In this document: piece by piece, positions 15,384-22,401 of the stretch
Layout: every line of letters starts with the position of its first letter
How positions within the stretch are numbered: the stretch's first letter is position 1
Source of the DNA: a bacterium
GTDB lineage: Bacteria > Desulfobacterota > UBA8473
DNA length: 23,890 nt
NCBI GenBank assembly: GCA_009773075.1
Contig: WOUX01000002.1
Location: 1-23,890, forward strand
Direction of reading: 5' to 3'
The notes under the pieces: model-generated
The model's database searches: none
Told to the model about the DNA's origin: nothing
Seen by the model: only the letters and a program-made list of their open reading frames with translations
Translations under genes and position numbers: made by a program

Positions 15384-16136
15384 GTGGATTATGTAACTTT
15401 AATAAAAGGTGGATTCTCAAATTGTTATATTATATCAGAGGAAAATGTTTTAATCTTTGTTGACGTAGGATCTTCTGAAGAGGTGAAAAATATAGTTAGA
15501 TATGTTGACGAGCTCTCTCCTAAAGAAGGACGCCCGATTGTTATATTCTCAACTCATTTTCATATAGACCATGTGGCAGGGATATCCTGTCTGTTAGATA
15601 AATTGCCTGGTGCTGAAGTAGCCTTCTATAAGAAGGTTGAAGATTTCTTCAGTCGAAAAGAAAAGTTATGCATTCCCCCTGTTGGGGCATGGTTTGGAAA
15701 CCTTCCTCCTGTCTATCTAAGATTGCACCGTCACATCCCCTCTCTTCTCGAAATTAGAGAGGATGATAAAGTGGGGATACCTTTGCCATTCTTCAGAGAA
15801 AAGGTATCGGTGAAATATGAGGTCCATCATTGGCTTGGGGATGGCGATACTATACCCTATACCAATGATTGGAGGGTTATCTCAACCCCTGGGCACACCA
15901 CTGACAGTACTTGTCTGTGGCATGAAAAGAAAAATATTCTTATTTCGGGTGACACTGTTCTCAATATGGATGGAAAAGGGGAATTGAATCTTTTTTGCTG
16001 TAACTACAACCAAATAAAGGAATCTTTCAATGATTTAAGGGGGGCTTATCTCAACGTGAAAAGTCTTTACCCAGGGCATGGGAACCCTATTATATACGGA
16101 GACGACCTTTTGTCAAAGGTAAGGGTTCTGAAATAG
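15384..16136 (+). CDS. Metallo-beta-lactamase-fold hydrolase
   Basis: A 250-residue metallo-beta-lactamase-superfamily protein with the full set of metal ligands: THFHIDH (His58, His60, Asp62, His63), His171 in STPGHTTDS, Asp190 in ISGDT and His232 in YPGHG. Such proteins bind two zinc or iron ions and hydrolyse thioesters, lactones, phosphodiesters or other bonds. An insert of roughly 70 residues between the second and third motifs (about 80-150, aromatic and proline-rich) would shape the substrate pocket. The start is GTG 15384 with AAAGGA 9 nt upstream. It lies downstream of an acyl-CoA dehydrogenase gene with only a repeat between, so a thioesterase-like role is conceivable, but this is only context. 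No signal peptide is seen. Confidence 0.88.
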   Translation: MDYVTLIKGGFSNCYIISEENVLIFVDVGSSEEVKNIVRYVDELSPKEGRPIVIFSTHFHIDHVAGISCLLDKLPGAEVAFYKKVEDFFSRKEKLCIPPVGAWFGNLPPVYLRLHRHIPSLLEIREDDKVGIPLPFFREKVSVKYEVHHWLGDGDTIPYTNDWRVISTPGHTTDSTCLWHEKKNILISGDTVLNMDGKGELNLFCCNYNQIKESFNDLRGAYLNVKSLYPGHGNPIIYGDDLLSKVRVLK

Positions 16137-16155
16137 GGGTGTAATGTAAGGTATG

Positions 16156-16791
16156 TCATAGACTGTTTTTCTTTCTCTTCTTCCAAAGGTAATATGCTAC
16201 AGCTACACCGATCACTAAAGAAAGAGAGATGATAATCAGGACATCCGCTCTCTTAACTACTTTGACTACTACGTCGATATTAGCACCGAATATATACCCT
16301 ATAAACACCCATATTGGGACACTTATTATAGAGGCTATTGTGTTTATGGTAATAAAATGGGAAGCCTTCATCTTTAGAATTCCTGCAGTAGTAAAGGCAA
16401 CGACACGGAACCCTAGGATGAATCGTGCCAGGAAGACTGTTTTGCTACCATGTTCTTTAAAGAATTTTTTTGCCCTATTTAGCTTTTTCTCAGAGATTAA
16501 CCTCACAAAATGGCGATGTTTTGTTATGCTATCACCCCATCTTCTCCCCAAGGAGAACACTACGAGATCTCCCAGTATAACACCGAAAAAACAGACTATA
16601 ATGGTGACAGTCAAGTTGCTGAATCCCGCATATGCTAAGAATCCACCCCCAATAAGAGCTATATCTTCTGGAATAGGTACTCCCAATCCTGCTATCATCA
16701 GGACAGAAAACAAGGCAAGATATATGAAAAGTTCAGAATGGGTTGCCAGAAACAAGATTAAAATATCTAATACCGCTGACTTACTGACCAT
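16156..16791 (-). CDS. DedA/SNARE-associated family membrane protein
   Basis: A 211-residue integral membrane protein of the DedA family. It shows hydrophobic segments at about 22-38, 58-80, 120-138, 148-170 and 183-202. The family residues are present: Glu42 in GVPIPEDI, Asp75 in ILGDLVVF, Arg123 in FLARF and Arg129 in LGFRVV. The C-terminus is strongly basic (WKKRKKNS). DedA proteins are proposed phospholipid flippases (undecaprenyl phosphate or phosphatidylethanolamine recycling) dependent on proton motive force. The gene converges with the hydrolase gene upstream, leaving about 20 nt between the stops. The ribosome site is weak. The specific lipid substrate cannot be told from the sequence. 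Confidence 0.88.
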   Translation of the reverse strand: MVSKSAVLDILILFLATHSELFIYLALFSVLMIAGLGVPIPEDIALIGGGFLAYAGFSNLTVTIIVCFFGVILGDLVVFSLGRRWGDSITKHRHFVRLISEKKLNRAKKFFKEHGSKTVFLARFILGFRVVAFTTAGILKMKASHFITINTIASIISVPIWVFIGYIFGANIDVVVKVVKRADVLIIISLSLVIGVAVAYYLWKKRKKNSL

Positions 16792-16965
16792 TAAGGCTAT
16801 CCATCTTAATTTTTTATAGAAGAGAAGGTTGATATTTAACCAGATTTAGATCAAATTGGCAAGCATTTTTGTCAAATTATTTTTACTTTAATCCCTGTAT
16901 TCGTCTAGACAAACAAGAAGTTCCAGACATGCTTTAAATCTCGATCTTAGGGCAGCCTTTGGAGG

Positions 16966-17805
16966 CTAGTGAAAATAATCAAGAGTCCCCTTAACGTCTC
17001 CTGTATCAAAGATAACAGCATGTAACCTGTCTGGTTCTTGTCCCGGGTTGATAGAGATGGTATTTCCTATCTCTTCCATGAATATACCCGAAACCATAGG
17101 TGATTCATGGATATGACCGTGAAGGGTGAGATATGGCTGGTGTCTCTCAATGAAATTTCTTATTGATTTGCTTCCACACGGGGTTCCGTTGAAAAGCCTA
17201 TCTAAAGCTGTATTATGAGGAGGGGCGTGCATAACATATATAGTCTTTTTTGGGTCACTTATTTGAGCTAAATATTTCATGTCTTCTTCTATGGTTTTTT
17301 CCTTCCCTAATACCTCATAGAGGTCTATTTGGTGCATACCCTGTTTGGTACTGAGTAAAGATCTTCGAGGGCTTTCAATAACAACCTTCTCATTGGTGTC
17401 AAATCTTTCCCAATCCTTCAAAGAAAAAGGTGTAATAGGCACATATCCGTATCCCACAAGGTGGAGTTCTGCATCTAAGACATGGTGCCTTTTGTGAAGA
17501 AGGTTTATTATCCCTTCCTTTTCCATTCCTTCAAGAATATCCATATTGGCTGCTGTATCATCATTCCCCATCATTAGATAAATACCCAGGTTTGGTTTAG
17601 TGGTTTTTAGATTTGAAATATAGGGATAAAGAAACTGCTTTATAAAGTCCCTTTGGTTATGAATGCGGTCATGAAAACCAGGTCTATTTGGAATTAAGTC
17701 TCCACCAATAATGAGGCAGCCTATACTCTGATTTTTCTGTAATTCCAGGAGTCTTTGGTAGTGTCTCTCATTTACATGGAGATCGGATGTGTAAAGTATC
17801 TTCAT
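16966..17805 (-). CDS. Calcineurin-like metallophosphoesterase
   Basis: A 279-residue metallophosphoesterase with all the metal and catalytic motifs in order: DLH (Asp8, His10), GGD (Asp36), GND (Asn81, Asp82), His193 in VMHAPPH, and GHIH (His229, His231) near the C-terminus. It is a cytoplasmic, two-metal phosphoesterase; the class includes phosphodiesterases and protein phosphatases. The insert between GND and the His193 motif (about 105-185) is charged and may be a lid. AGAAGG is close to the ATG at 17805. The gene is in the same direction as dedA but separated by about 170 nt, so an operon is unlikely. The substrate is unknown. Confidence 0.88.
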   Translation of the reverse strand: MKILYTSDLHVNERHYQRLLELQKNQSIGCLIIGGDLIPNRPGFHDRIHNQRDFIKQFLYPYISNLKTTKPNLGIYLMMGNDDTAANMDILEGMEKEGIINLLHKRHHVLDAELHLVGYGYVPITPFSLKDWERFDTNEKVVIESPRRSLLSTKQGMHQIDLYEVLGKEKTIEEDMKYLAQISDPKKTIYVMHAPPHNTALDRLFNGTPCGSKSIRNFIERHQPYLTLHGHIHESPMVSGIFMEEIGNTISINPGQEPDRLHAVIFDTGDVKGTLDYFH

Positions 17806-18002
17806 AACCTTCTCAAATTAAAGAGTTCAATAGTTTACCAGTTCCAGCCACCCTCTCTTTTTTGCTGTATAACGAGTCTCTAGAAAAAGCCCTTTGGCAT
17901 AAAATTATTTATTAATTAGAAGCATCGTCCCAAAGTACCTCGTACCGATTGTATCCTTGTACCCGGTTTTTTAAATGCAATGAGTATACACTATTAGTGT
18001 TC
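17806..18002. other. Gap at a composition change
   Basis: About 200 nt without a supported gene. Base composition rises in GC from about 18000 onward, and the gene style changes from AT-rich, AGA/ATA-using to GGC/GCC/CGG-using. No repeat or RNA gene was recognised. Confidence 0.5.
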
Positions 18003-19196
18003 TCAGTACATCTCGTATTTAACCAGCCTGCCGTCAAGCCCGCCGGCTTTGATCGGTTTTTTCCATGATGCTTTCAGTCCGATTTTTTTAATATACTCAC
18101 GTTCTCCGAAATAAACAAAAGCGGCCGAGCCTCTGCATCTCTGTTTCAGAAAATCGCCGAAATTCTTATAAAACATTTCAAGGTTCTCGTCTCCCCCCAT
18201 CCGAATGCCATAAGGCGGATTGGTCACAATTATATGCCCTTCAAGGGCAGGCAGCTCTCTGAAGTCCGCCCTTTCAACGCTTACGTTATTTCCGAAATGG
18301 ATACCCATCAGGTTTGTCCTCGACGCCCTGACAGCCTCAGAGGACACATCACTGCCCGCAATCAGCCCTTTCGGAAGTTCCCGGATGTGTCCGTCGGCCT
18401 CTTTTTTTACCTGCTTCCAGAGGGCGTCGTCAAAGTCAGGCAGAAATTCAAAACCGAATTGATTCCTGAAAACACCCGCAGGAATATTGCTATACCGCAT
18501 GAGAGCTTCACACAAAAGGGTTCCCGAACCGCACAAAGGATCATATAAAGGAACAGAGCCGTCCCATTCACTGAATCGGATAATCGCGGCGGATACGGTT
18601 TCCTGCATTGGCGCCGAAACGGTCTCCTCTTTGTATCCTCTCCGGTGAAGCGCCCCGCCTGAGGTGTCGAGGCTTATTACTGCCTCATTGTTCCTGATAT
18701 GAAGGTTCAGCGGGATATCCGGATTCCTTACCAATACATCCGGGCGCTGACCGGTTTTTTCTTTAAAATAATCTGCAACCGCATCTTTAAGGCGGAGGGC
18801 AGCGTACTTTGAATGCAAAATTAAACTGTTGGAAACATTCCCCGATACGGCAAAGGTATTGCCTTCCGTAAAAAAATCTTCCCAGGAGATTTGTTTGGCC
18901 TTCTGATAGAGAGTATCGGTATCATGACAAGCGAAAGATATTAACGGTGCGAGGCAGCGTGAAAGAAGCCTGCTCAGATAATTAATCCGATACAGGGTTG
19001 GTTTGTCCGCCCTGAAATAAATTCCACTGAATTCCGGCCTGACATCTTCAGCGCCGAGTTCAGCCAGTTCCTCCATGCCGGCTTCTTTTAAACCGTCTGC
19101 TATCTGGGCAAAATAACGGCAATCCTTCTGATACTGATATAACGCCACTTGCCGCTTTTCTCTTCTACGGCGTTTGACCCAATCGGCTGACACCAT
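18003..19196 (-). CDS. THUMP-domain class I rRNA/tRNA methyltransferase (RlmL N-terminal-domain type)
   Basis: Up to 397 residues. An N-terminal ferredoxin-like/THUMP region (about 20-165, YQYQKDCRYFAQIADGL onward) is followed by a Rossmann methyltransferase domain with DPLCGSGT (SAM-binding motif I), DVSSEAV, and TNPPYG (the N6/N2 amino-methyltransferase motif). This corresponds to the first half of E. coli RlmL, which makes m2G2445 in 23S rRNA, and occurs alone in many bacteria. The start is uncertain: ATG 19196 has no ribosome site and adds a very basic leader (VKRRRREKRQ), while GTG 19148 would start at VALYQYQ, where homologues begin. The coding sequence is more GC-rich than the genes before it. 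Divergent from the DUF615 gene. Confidence 0.87.
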   Translation of the reverse strand: MVSADWVKRRRREKRQVALYQYQKDCRYFAQIADGLKEAGMEELAELGAEDVRPEFSGIYFRADKPTLYRINYLSRLLSRCLAPLISFACHDTDTLYQKAKQISWEDFFTEGNTFAVSGNVSNSLILHSKYAALRLKDAVADYFKEKTGQRPDVLVRNPDIPLNLHIRNNEAVISLDTSGGALHRRGYKEETVSAPMQETVSAAIIRFSEWDGSVPLYDPLCGSGTLLCEALMRYSNIPAGVFRNQFGFEFLPDFDDALWKQVKKEADGHIRELPKGLIAGSDVSSEAVRASRTNLMGIHFGNNVSVERADFRELPALEGHIIVTNPPYGIRMGGDENLEMFYKNFGDFLKQRCRGSAAFVYFGEREYIKKIGLKASWKKPIKAGGLDGRLVKYEMY

Positions 19197-19420
19197 TTAT
19201 TTTGAGCCGGAAAGAACGGTAGAAATATTGGTTGACCATTTTGAACCTTTTGCAGTATTACTTGTTACGAGCCTGAATAAACTCCTTCGCTGCCGCACCA
19301 GTTTATATTGCAAGAGTTTGGGTGTAAAATCAACTGAATTGTGCGTAAGCGACCGAGTCGCCTGAGGAAAATTTTTATGGGTATTGATGTTGGGTAAACC
19401 GGAAGGGGGGTGCCTGTAAA

Positions 19421-19696
19421 ATGGATACGGATTATAAAAGCAGAACCCGGAGAAAAAATGAAGACAGGGCACTACAACGCCTGGGTGAACAGTTGGTAAC
19501 CATGCCGTCCGGCCAGCTTGAGACCATGGGACTGCCGGCTGAGCTTCTGACGGCCATCGAATTCGCACGCAGAATAAGGAGCCATAGCGCCCGACGCAGG
19601 CAGATTCAGTACATCGGCGTCCTCATGCGGCATATCGACCCACGACCCATCGAAATCGCCCTCGATCGCATCCGGTCAGGAAACTTACGGAAATAG
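19421..19696 (+). CDS. Short DarP/YjgA (DUF615) family ribosome-associated protein
   Basis: A 91-residue protein matching the N-terminal half of DarP/YjgA: LQRLGEQLVTMPSGQL, then FARRIRSHSARRRQIQYIGV and LMRHIDPRPIEIAL. DarP binds the maturing 50S subunit. Enteric DarP is about 180 residues; here the frame ends soon after LDRIRSGN, so the C-terminal helical domain is missing. This may be a natural short form (short DUF615 proteins occur outside gammaproteobacteria) or a truncation. No continuation was recognised after the stop. GGAAGGGGG lies 11 nt before ATG 19421. The composition is GC-rich like the neighbouring methyltransferase. The two genes are divergent, so a shared ribosome-related control region between them (19197-19420) is possible. 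Confidence 0.78.
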   Translation: MDTDYKSRTRRKNEDRALQRLGEQLVTMPSGQLETMGLPAELLTAIEFARRIRSHSARRRQIQYIGVLMRHIDPRPIEIALDRIRSGNLRK

Positions 19697-19829
19697 CCTG
19701 GCGCCCGCCGGAAACACGCAATTTTAACCCCTTACACTTATAACAGTCCAATTTTCGGGTTAACTCCGCCTTCAGTTGGCCAACATCCGAGTCCCGAGAT
19801 CGGATACGGTTCCCGGACCAATCCGTGCT

Positions 19830-19943
19830 TTACAGGGCTTTTTTCGGTTGATTATCCGACTTCTTTTTATCCTTTTGATCCTGTTTGCTTTTTTTCTGTT
19901 TCTGACTCTTGTTCTTATCCTTTTTTCCGCCTTTGTCTCCCAT
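19830..19943 (-). CDS. 37-residue lysine-rich small protein
   Basis: A small gene read from ATG 19943, preceded by an excellent ribosome site (AAAGGAGGTG at 19948-19957). The protein begins MGDKGGKKDKNKSQ and ends NQPKKAL. It has 15 lysines in 37 residues, with many Asp, Gln and Ser and no hydrophobic core, so it is expected to be disordered and may bind nucleic acid or ribosomes. The strong ribosome site and the bias for AAA/AAG, GAT and CAG codons support real coding. An overlapping hydrophobic frame on the other strand is its mirror and is not credited. No function is assigned. Confidence 0.68.
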   Translation of the reverse strand: MGDKGGKKDKNKSQKQKKSKQDQKDKKKSDNQPKKAL

Positions 19944-20080
19944 TGTACACCTCCTTTCCTGTTATCAATCCCGTTCTTGCCGCAAAGGGCGCTCTGTCGT
20001 AAGTTATAACTTTTAGTATCTTAATTGACCTTTCGCTCAATTATACTAAACACTGAAATAATGTTTTATAATGTATAATG

Positions 20081-20130
20081 CGACAGTTAAGCCGCCGAGC
20101 GTAAGCGCAGTCGAATGCAACGCGTTAGGG
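20081..20130 (-). other. Weak attC-like hairpin
   Basis: The - strand reads CCCTAACGCGTTGCATTCGA then CTGCG-CTTA-CGCTC and ends GGCTTAACTGTCGC. YYYAAC at the start and the GC-rich central hairpin are attC-like, but no clear GTTRRRY core follows and the stem has many mismatches. This is the least certain of the three sites. The gap 19944-20206 holds no other feature apart from a GGGGACAG/GAATTC motif near 20139-20160. Confidence 0.35.
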
Positions 20131-20206
20131 GGAATTAGGTATTCTGTCCCCGGAATTCGTCCAGGAATTCGGCCCAACCACACCAAACATCATTGCTCCA
20201 CACTCA

Positions 20207-20428
20207 TCAGCGATGTTCCCGGCTAGTAGTGAGATCCCTGTCTCTCCGAGAACGCGCTATATTGGCAATTTTTTCTTCGAAGGCAGCAAAACGTTTATCC
20301 AATTCCAGCAACTCCTGACGCTTCTCGTGTTCACTCAAAAAAGAGTAACGAATGCTGTTGTACACCACCATTTTAAGCTCTCCGTAAGATATCCCTTCCC
20401 CTATATATCCCGATAGACCATTTAAGTA
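20207..20428 (-). pseudogene. 3' fragment of an adenosine deaminase (ADGF-like) gene
   Basis: The - strand frame from 20428 reads GISYGELKMVVYNSIRYSFL, then SEHEKRQELLELDKRFAAFE, closely resembling the C-terminal end of ADGF/adenosine-deaminase-like proteins (pattern xSYxxLKxxxxNSxxYSFL, then LDRRFAAFE). An in-frame stop lies just upstream (near 20429-20431), and no deaminase sequence with the metal-binding residues is seen beyond it, so only the last 70 or so residues remain. An internal ATG at 20371 with GGAGAG ahead could start a 54-residue peptide, but that is probably chance. It lies 35 nt after the NYN-LOTUS stop, at the end of the cassette-like block. Confidence 0.6.
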
Positions 20429-20463
20429 TCATACGTTTCGAAATCTCAGTTTGATAGCCATGT

Positions 20464-21261
20464 CTATGCGACCAAACTAACTAAATGGTCGTGCTCTCCG
20501 GACTTGATCTTAAAGCTTTTGGGATATTTTTTAAGTAACTCTGAGAATGTTTTACATTCGTAATTTGATTCATCAAATGTAGGATCAAGTCGCTTCACTA
20601 TGGGCCTTATTGCTGCCTTAACAACCCATTCGTCGCCGGTTCTCTTAGAAATTTGTTTAATCGCTTTTGATAAAAGTTCAACAGGATCTTTTACCTGTAT
20701 TATATCTGATCCGACATCTTCATTTCCAACATCTTCATCTGCTTGACTATCAACTACCAGAGCATCGTAATATTTAAAGTCCGAACAGCTGTTAGCCCAG
20801 TGCTGATTTGTCGATGATTTACAACCAATACCGATTAGGTCTTTCCCGGCAGCCTTAATTTTTTGTGCCAGGGGAATAAAGTCACTATCGCCACCTATGA
20901 CAATAATTGAGGAAATATGTGGGAACCTCAACACATCCTCAATTGCATCAAGAGATAACTTAATATCAGCTCCGTTTTTGGCTGATGCACCTGGAGGGAA
21001 TATTTGGATTAGTTCGACAGCACATTTAAGCAAGGAATGTCTATATTTTGAAAACCATTGCCAATTGCAATATGCCTTATTGATTGCCACATTTCCGTAT
21101 GTTGTTGCAAAATCATATAGCGCTTGCACATTAACCAGCAGGTCTTGGTGTTTGTTCCTATTTTGAGTTCGCCCATAGCCACCACTGCCGTTGACCGAGT
21201 CATATAAACTGGCATGAATATTTTCAAAGTCCCAATAGACCGCTACGGTTTCTTTTCCCAT
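20464..21261 (-). CDS. NYN-domain putative RNase with C-terminal LOTUS (OST-HTH) domain
   Basis: A 265-residue protein. The N-terminal NYN/LabA (PIN-like) domain (about 5-170) has the acidic residues of the nuclease site: Asp11 and Asn14 in YWDFEN, Asp99 in GADI, Asp105, and Asp125/Asp127 in IGGDSDF. A short acidic linker (172-190) leads to an OST-HTH/LOTUS domain (about 192-263; PVELLSKAIKQIS, DEWVVKAAIRPIVKRLDPTF, KTFSELLKKYP), a fold that binds RNA (G-rich or G4 RNA in known cases). The architecture predicts an RNA-targeting nuclease. ATAGGAGGAATAT precedes the ATG at 21261. The gene starts about 20 nt after an attC-like site, so it looks like cassette cargo. A defence or stress role is possible but not shown. 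Confidence 0.87.
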   Translation of the reverse strand: MGKETVAVYWDFENIHASLYDSVNGSGGYGRTQNRNKHQDLLVNVQALYDFATTYGNVAINKAYCNWQWFSKYRHSLLKCAVELIQIFPPGASAKNGADIKLSLDAIEDVLRFPHISSIIVIGGDSDFIPLAQKIKAAGKDLIGIGCKSSTNQHWANSCSDFKYYDALVVDSQADEDVGNEDVGSDIIQVKDPVELLSKAIKQISKRTGDEWVVKAAIRPIVKRLDPTFDESNYECKTFSELLKKYPKSFKIKSGEHDHLVSLVA

Positions 21262-21281
21262 ATATTCCTCCTATTTCAGAT

Positions 21282-21350
21282 GGCTGACGGCACGCGCTTC
21301 AGCAGCACGCAGAGCAAGCGAAGCGTGTCGGCTGAAATCGCTTGTTGGTC
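21282..21350 (-). other. attC-like site between VF530 and NYN-LOTUS genes
   Basis: On the - strand the site runs from GACCAAC (21344-21350) to GTCAGCC (21282-21288). The inner arms TTCAGCCGACACGC and GCGTGCTGCTGAA pair with extra unpaired bases, an attC hallmark. The core triplet is GTC instead of GTT, so recombination competence is doubtful. The stop of the upstream cassette and the ATG of the next gene both lie close to it. Confidence 0.5.
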
Positions 21351-21375
21351 GGCCTCTTAGTCAATGGCAGATGAT

Positions 21376-21471
21376 TCAAACCATTGAAACGACAGCTCCT
21401 AAAACCAGTAGAGCCGCACCGACAAGCTTTTGCAAAGTTATTGGATTTTTAGTGCATTTAATCAATTGCAC
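21376..21471 (-). CDS. Possible 31-residue hydrophobic peptide
   Basis: A frame from GTG 21471 to TGA 21376-21378 gives a peptide with the hydrophobic stretch LVGAALLVLGAVVSMV, enough for one membrane helix. A weak AGGTAG lies just upstream. It follows the VF530 gene by 13 nt and sits before the next attC-like site, so it could be a second gene of the same cassette, or chance. Low confidence. Confidence 0.3.
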   Translation of the reverse strand: MQLIKCTKNPITLQKLVGAALLVLGAVVSMV

Positions 21472-21484
21472 TACCTATTCTCAC

Positions 21485-21718
21485 CTATTTGTTATTTATT
21501 TTTCTACATAATGAGATGTATAAGTTCACAACTTTTTTCCTAGCCCAAGGGGTCTTTCGCAGAAAGTTTAGGCTGGACTTCACTGACGGGTCACTGTTGA
21601 AACATCGGATATTGATGCGTTTCCCCAACTCGCTCCAACCGTAATGATTAACCAGGCTATTTACGATCTGCTCCAAGGTAATGCCATGAAGTGGGTCATT
21701 TGATTGTTGTTCATTCAT
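21485..21718 (-). CDS. VF530/DUF2132 family small protein
   Basis: A 77-residue protein with the full VF530 signature: NDPLHGITLEQIVNSLVNHY (residues 7-26), GWSELGKRINIRCF (27-40), then PSVKSSLNFLRKTPWARKKV. VF530 is a small alpha-helical protein described as DNA-binding, of unclear role, which I associate with Vibrio and similar genomes rich in mobile cassettes. The start is ATG 21718 (MNEQQSND). A longer open frame running back to 21865 would translate through the attC-like hairpin and is rejected. AAAGGA lies about 18 nt upstream, farther than ideal. It sits between two attC-like sites, so it reads as a single-gene cassette. Confidence 0.88.
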   Translation of the reverse strand: MNEQQSNDPLHGITLEQIVNSLVNHYGWSELGKRINIRCFNSDPSVKSSLNFLRKTPWARKKVVNLYISLCRKINNK

Positions 21719-21757
21719 AAACTGATATTTGTCATTCCTTTGGCAATTTGCATTTGG

Positions 21758-21831
21758 GCATAACGGCAGCGTAACCGGCTGGCAATGGAGCGCAGCGGAA
21801 TTGCCAGTCCGCGTTAATGCGGTTGTTCGGC
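21758..21831 (-). other. attC-like recombination site after vapC
   Basis: The best of the three sites. On the - strand it runs from GCCGAAC (21825-21831) to GTTATGC (21758-21764), so the AAC/GTT core triplets pair. The inner stem ACTGGCAATTCC and CCATTGCCAGCC pairs as GG-CTGGCAAT with one extra A on one side, the kind of bulge that marks the recombined strand. It begins about 12 nt after the vapC stop and is 74 nt long, within the attC size range. Confidence 0.6.
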
Positions 21832-21842
21832 GTAGGTCATTT

Positions 21843-22223
21843 TTAATCCAGCATCCGGAGTTCAAGGATGTCTTTCATGAGTTTAAAATGGTTATCAAGT
21901 GAATAAATTTCACATTGATTTTGTTTCGCGTTTTGGACAATTATTAGATCAGGAATGCCGATTCGATTTAAACCATTTTTTAAACATTTGAATTGGAATT
22001 CAATAATTTGGCCCCAATGAATGAATAACTCTAACTTATTTATATTATTTAATAATTTAACAATCTTTTGTTGATTGCGAACCCGTAAAGATGGAACTAA
22101 TTCAGCAAGAATAAGATCATTAATAACAATTAGGTTTTCATCAATTAAGAAATCAAGCTTTTCAGAACTGTTCCCACTCCTGAAATACTCTATCCATATG
22201 GATGTATCGACTAATACCGACAT
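21843..22223 (-). CDS. vapC: VapC-like PIN-domain toxin
   Basis: A 126-residue PIN-domain protein with the four acidic residues of VapC endoribonucleases: Asp6 (VLVDTSIWIEYF), Glu41 (LAELVPSL), Asp92 (GIPDLIIVQNA) and Asp110 (YSLDNHF). The length and layout are those of type II toxin-antitoxin VapC, which cleaves tRNA or rRNA. It overlaps the end of the vapB remnant by 13 nt (22211-22223), as in functional vapBC pairs. The antitoxin gene is broken while the toxin is full-length, so either the toxin is tolerated or inactive, or another antitoxin neutralises it, or the break is an assembly error. As an AT-rich gene before the best attC-like site, it fits the habit of toxin-antitoxin cassettes. 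Confidence 0.9.
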   Translation of the reverse strand: MSVLVDTSIWIEYFRSGNSSEKLDFLIDENLIVINDLILAELVPSLRVRNQQKIVKLLNNINKLELFIHWGQIIEFQFKCLKNGLNRIGIPDLIIVQNAKQNQCEIYSLDNHFKLMKDILELRMLD

Positions 22224-22347
22224 TGACGCCCTCTAATGGCGTTCATGTCAATGCCCAAATCGACCTTGCCTTTAAATTCTTTCAATCCGGATATCTTTGA
22301 TTTTCTTACTAAATCTTCTAAGGAGGTAATTCAAGTGTTGTTCTCAT
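22211..22347 (-). pseudogene. vapB antitoxin remnant with internal deletion
   Basis: AAAGGAGG precedes ATG 22347, and the first nine residues read MRTTLELPP, a standard VapB start. A TAG stop follows at once. A second frame then gives LEDLVRKSKISGLKEFKGKV and continues DLGIDMNAIRGR, the standard VapB C-terminus that wraps the toxin, ending 13 nt into vapC. Compared with typical VapB, about 22 residues (the end of the ribbon-helix-helix DNA-binding part) are missing, and frame restoration needs 3n+1 nt. The C-terminal toxin-binding piece has no start of its own with a ribosome site. Confidence 0.75.
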
Positions 22348-22362
22348 GATTAGCCTCCTTTC

Positions 22363-22401
22363 TTTATGCATAAATTTAGCATTTAATGCATATAATGTCA
22401 A
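22363..22401 (-). promoter_or_regulatory. vapBC promoter with palindromic operator
   Basis: On the - strand TTGACA (22396-22401), a 17-nt spacer and TAAATT (22373-22378) form a sigma70-type promoter. TTTATGCATAAA (22363-22374) is a perfect 12-bp palindrome overlapping the -10, and ATGCAT occurs again inside the spacer. This is the layout of an autoregulated toxin-antitoxin operator, although the DNA-binding half of VapB appears damaged. Confidence 0.7.

Larger units (their letters stand above)
20081..22401 (-). mobile_element. Probable integron cassette array without integrase (CALIN)
   Basis: All genes here read along the - strand and are small and functionally unrelated: vapB remnant and vapC, a VF530/DUF2132 gene, a NYN-LOTUS gene and a deaminase fragment. 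Between them lie imperfect hairpins of about 50-75 nt with attC-like traits (AAC near one end, GTT-like at the other, an unpaired base in the stem). The genes start shortly after one hairpin and stop shortly before the next. No integrase gene is in the window. Hairpin assignment is by eye, so the array call is moderate. Confidence 0.55.

Noticed and set aside
19776..20009. Hydrophobic 77-residue frame on the + strand
   Set aside because: It is the mirror image of the lysine-rich gene at 19830-19943, whose ribosome site is far better.
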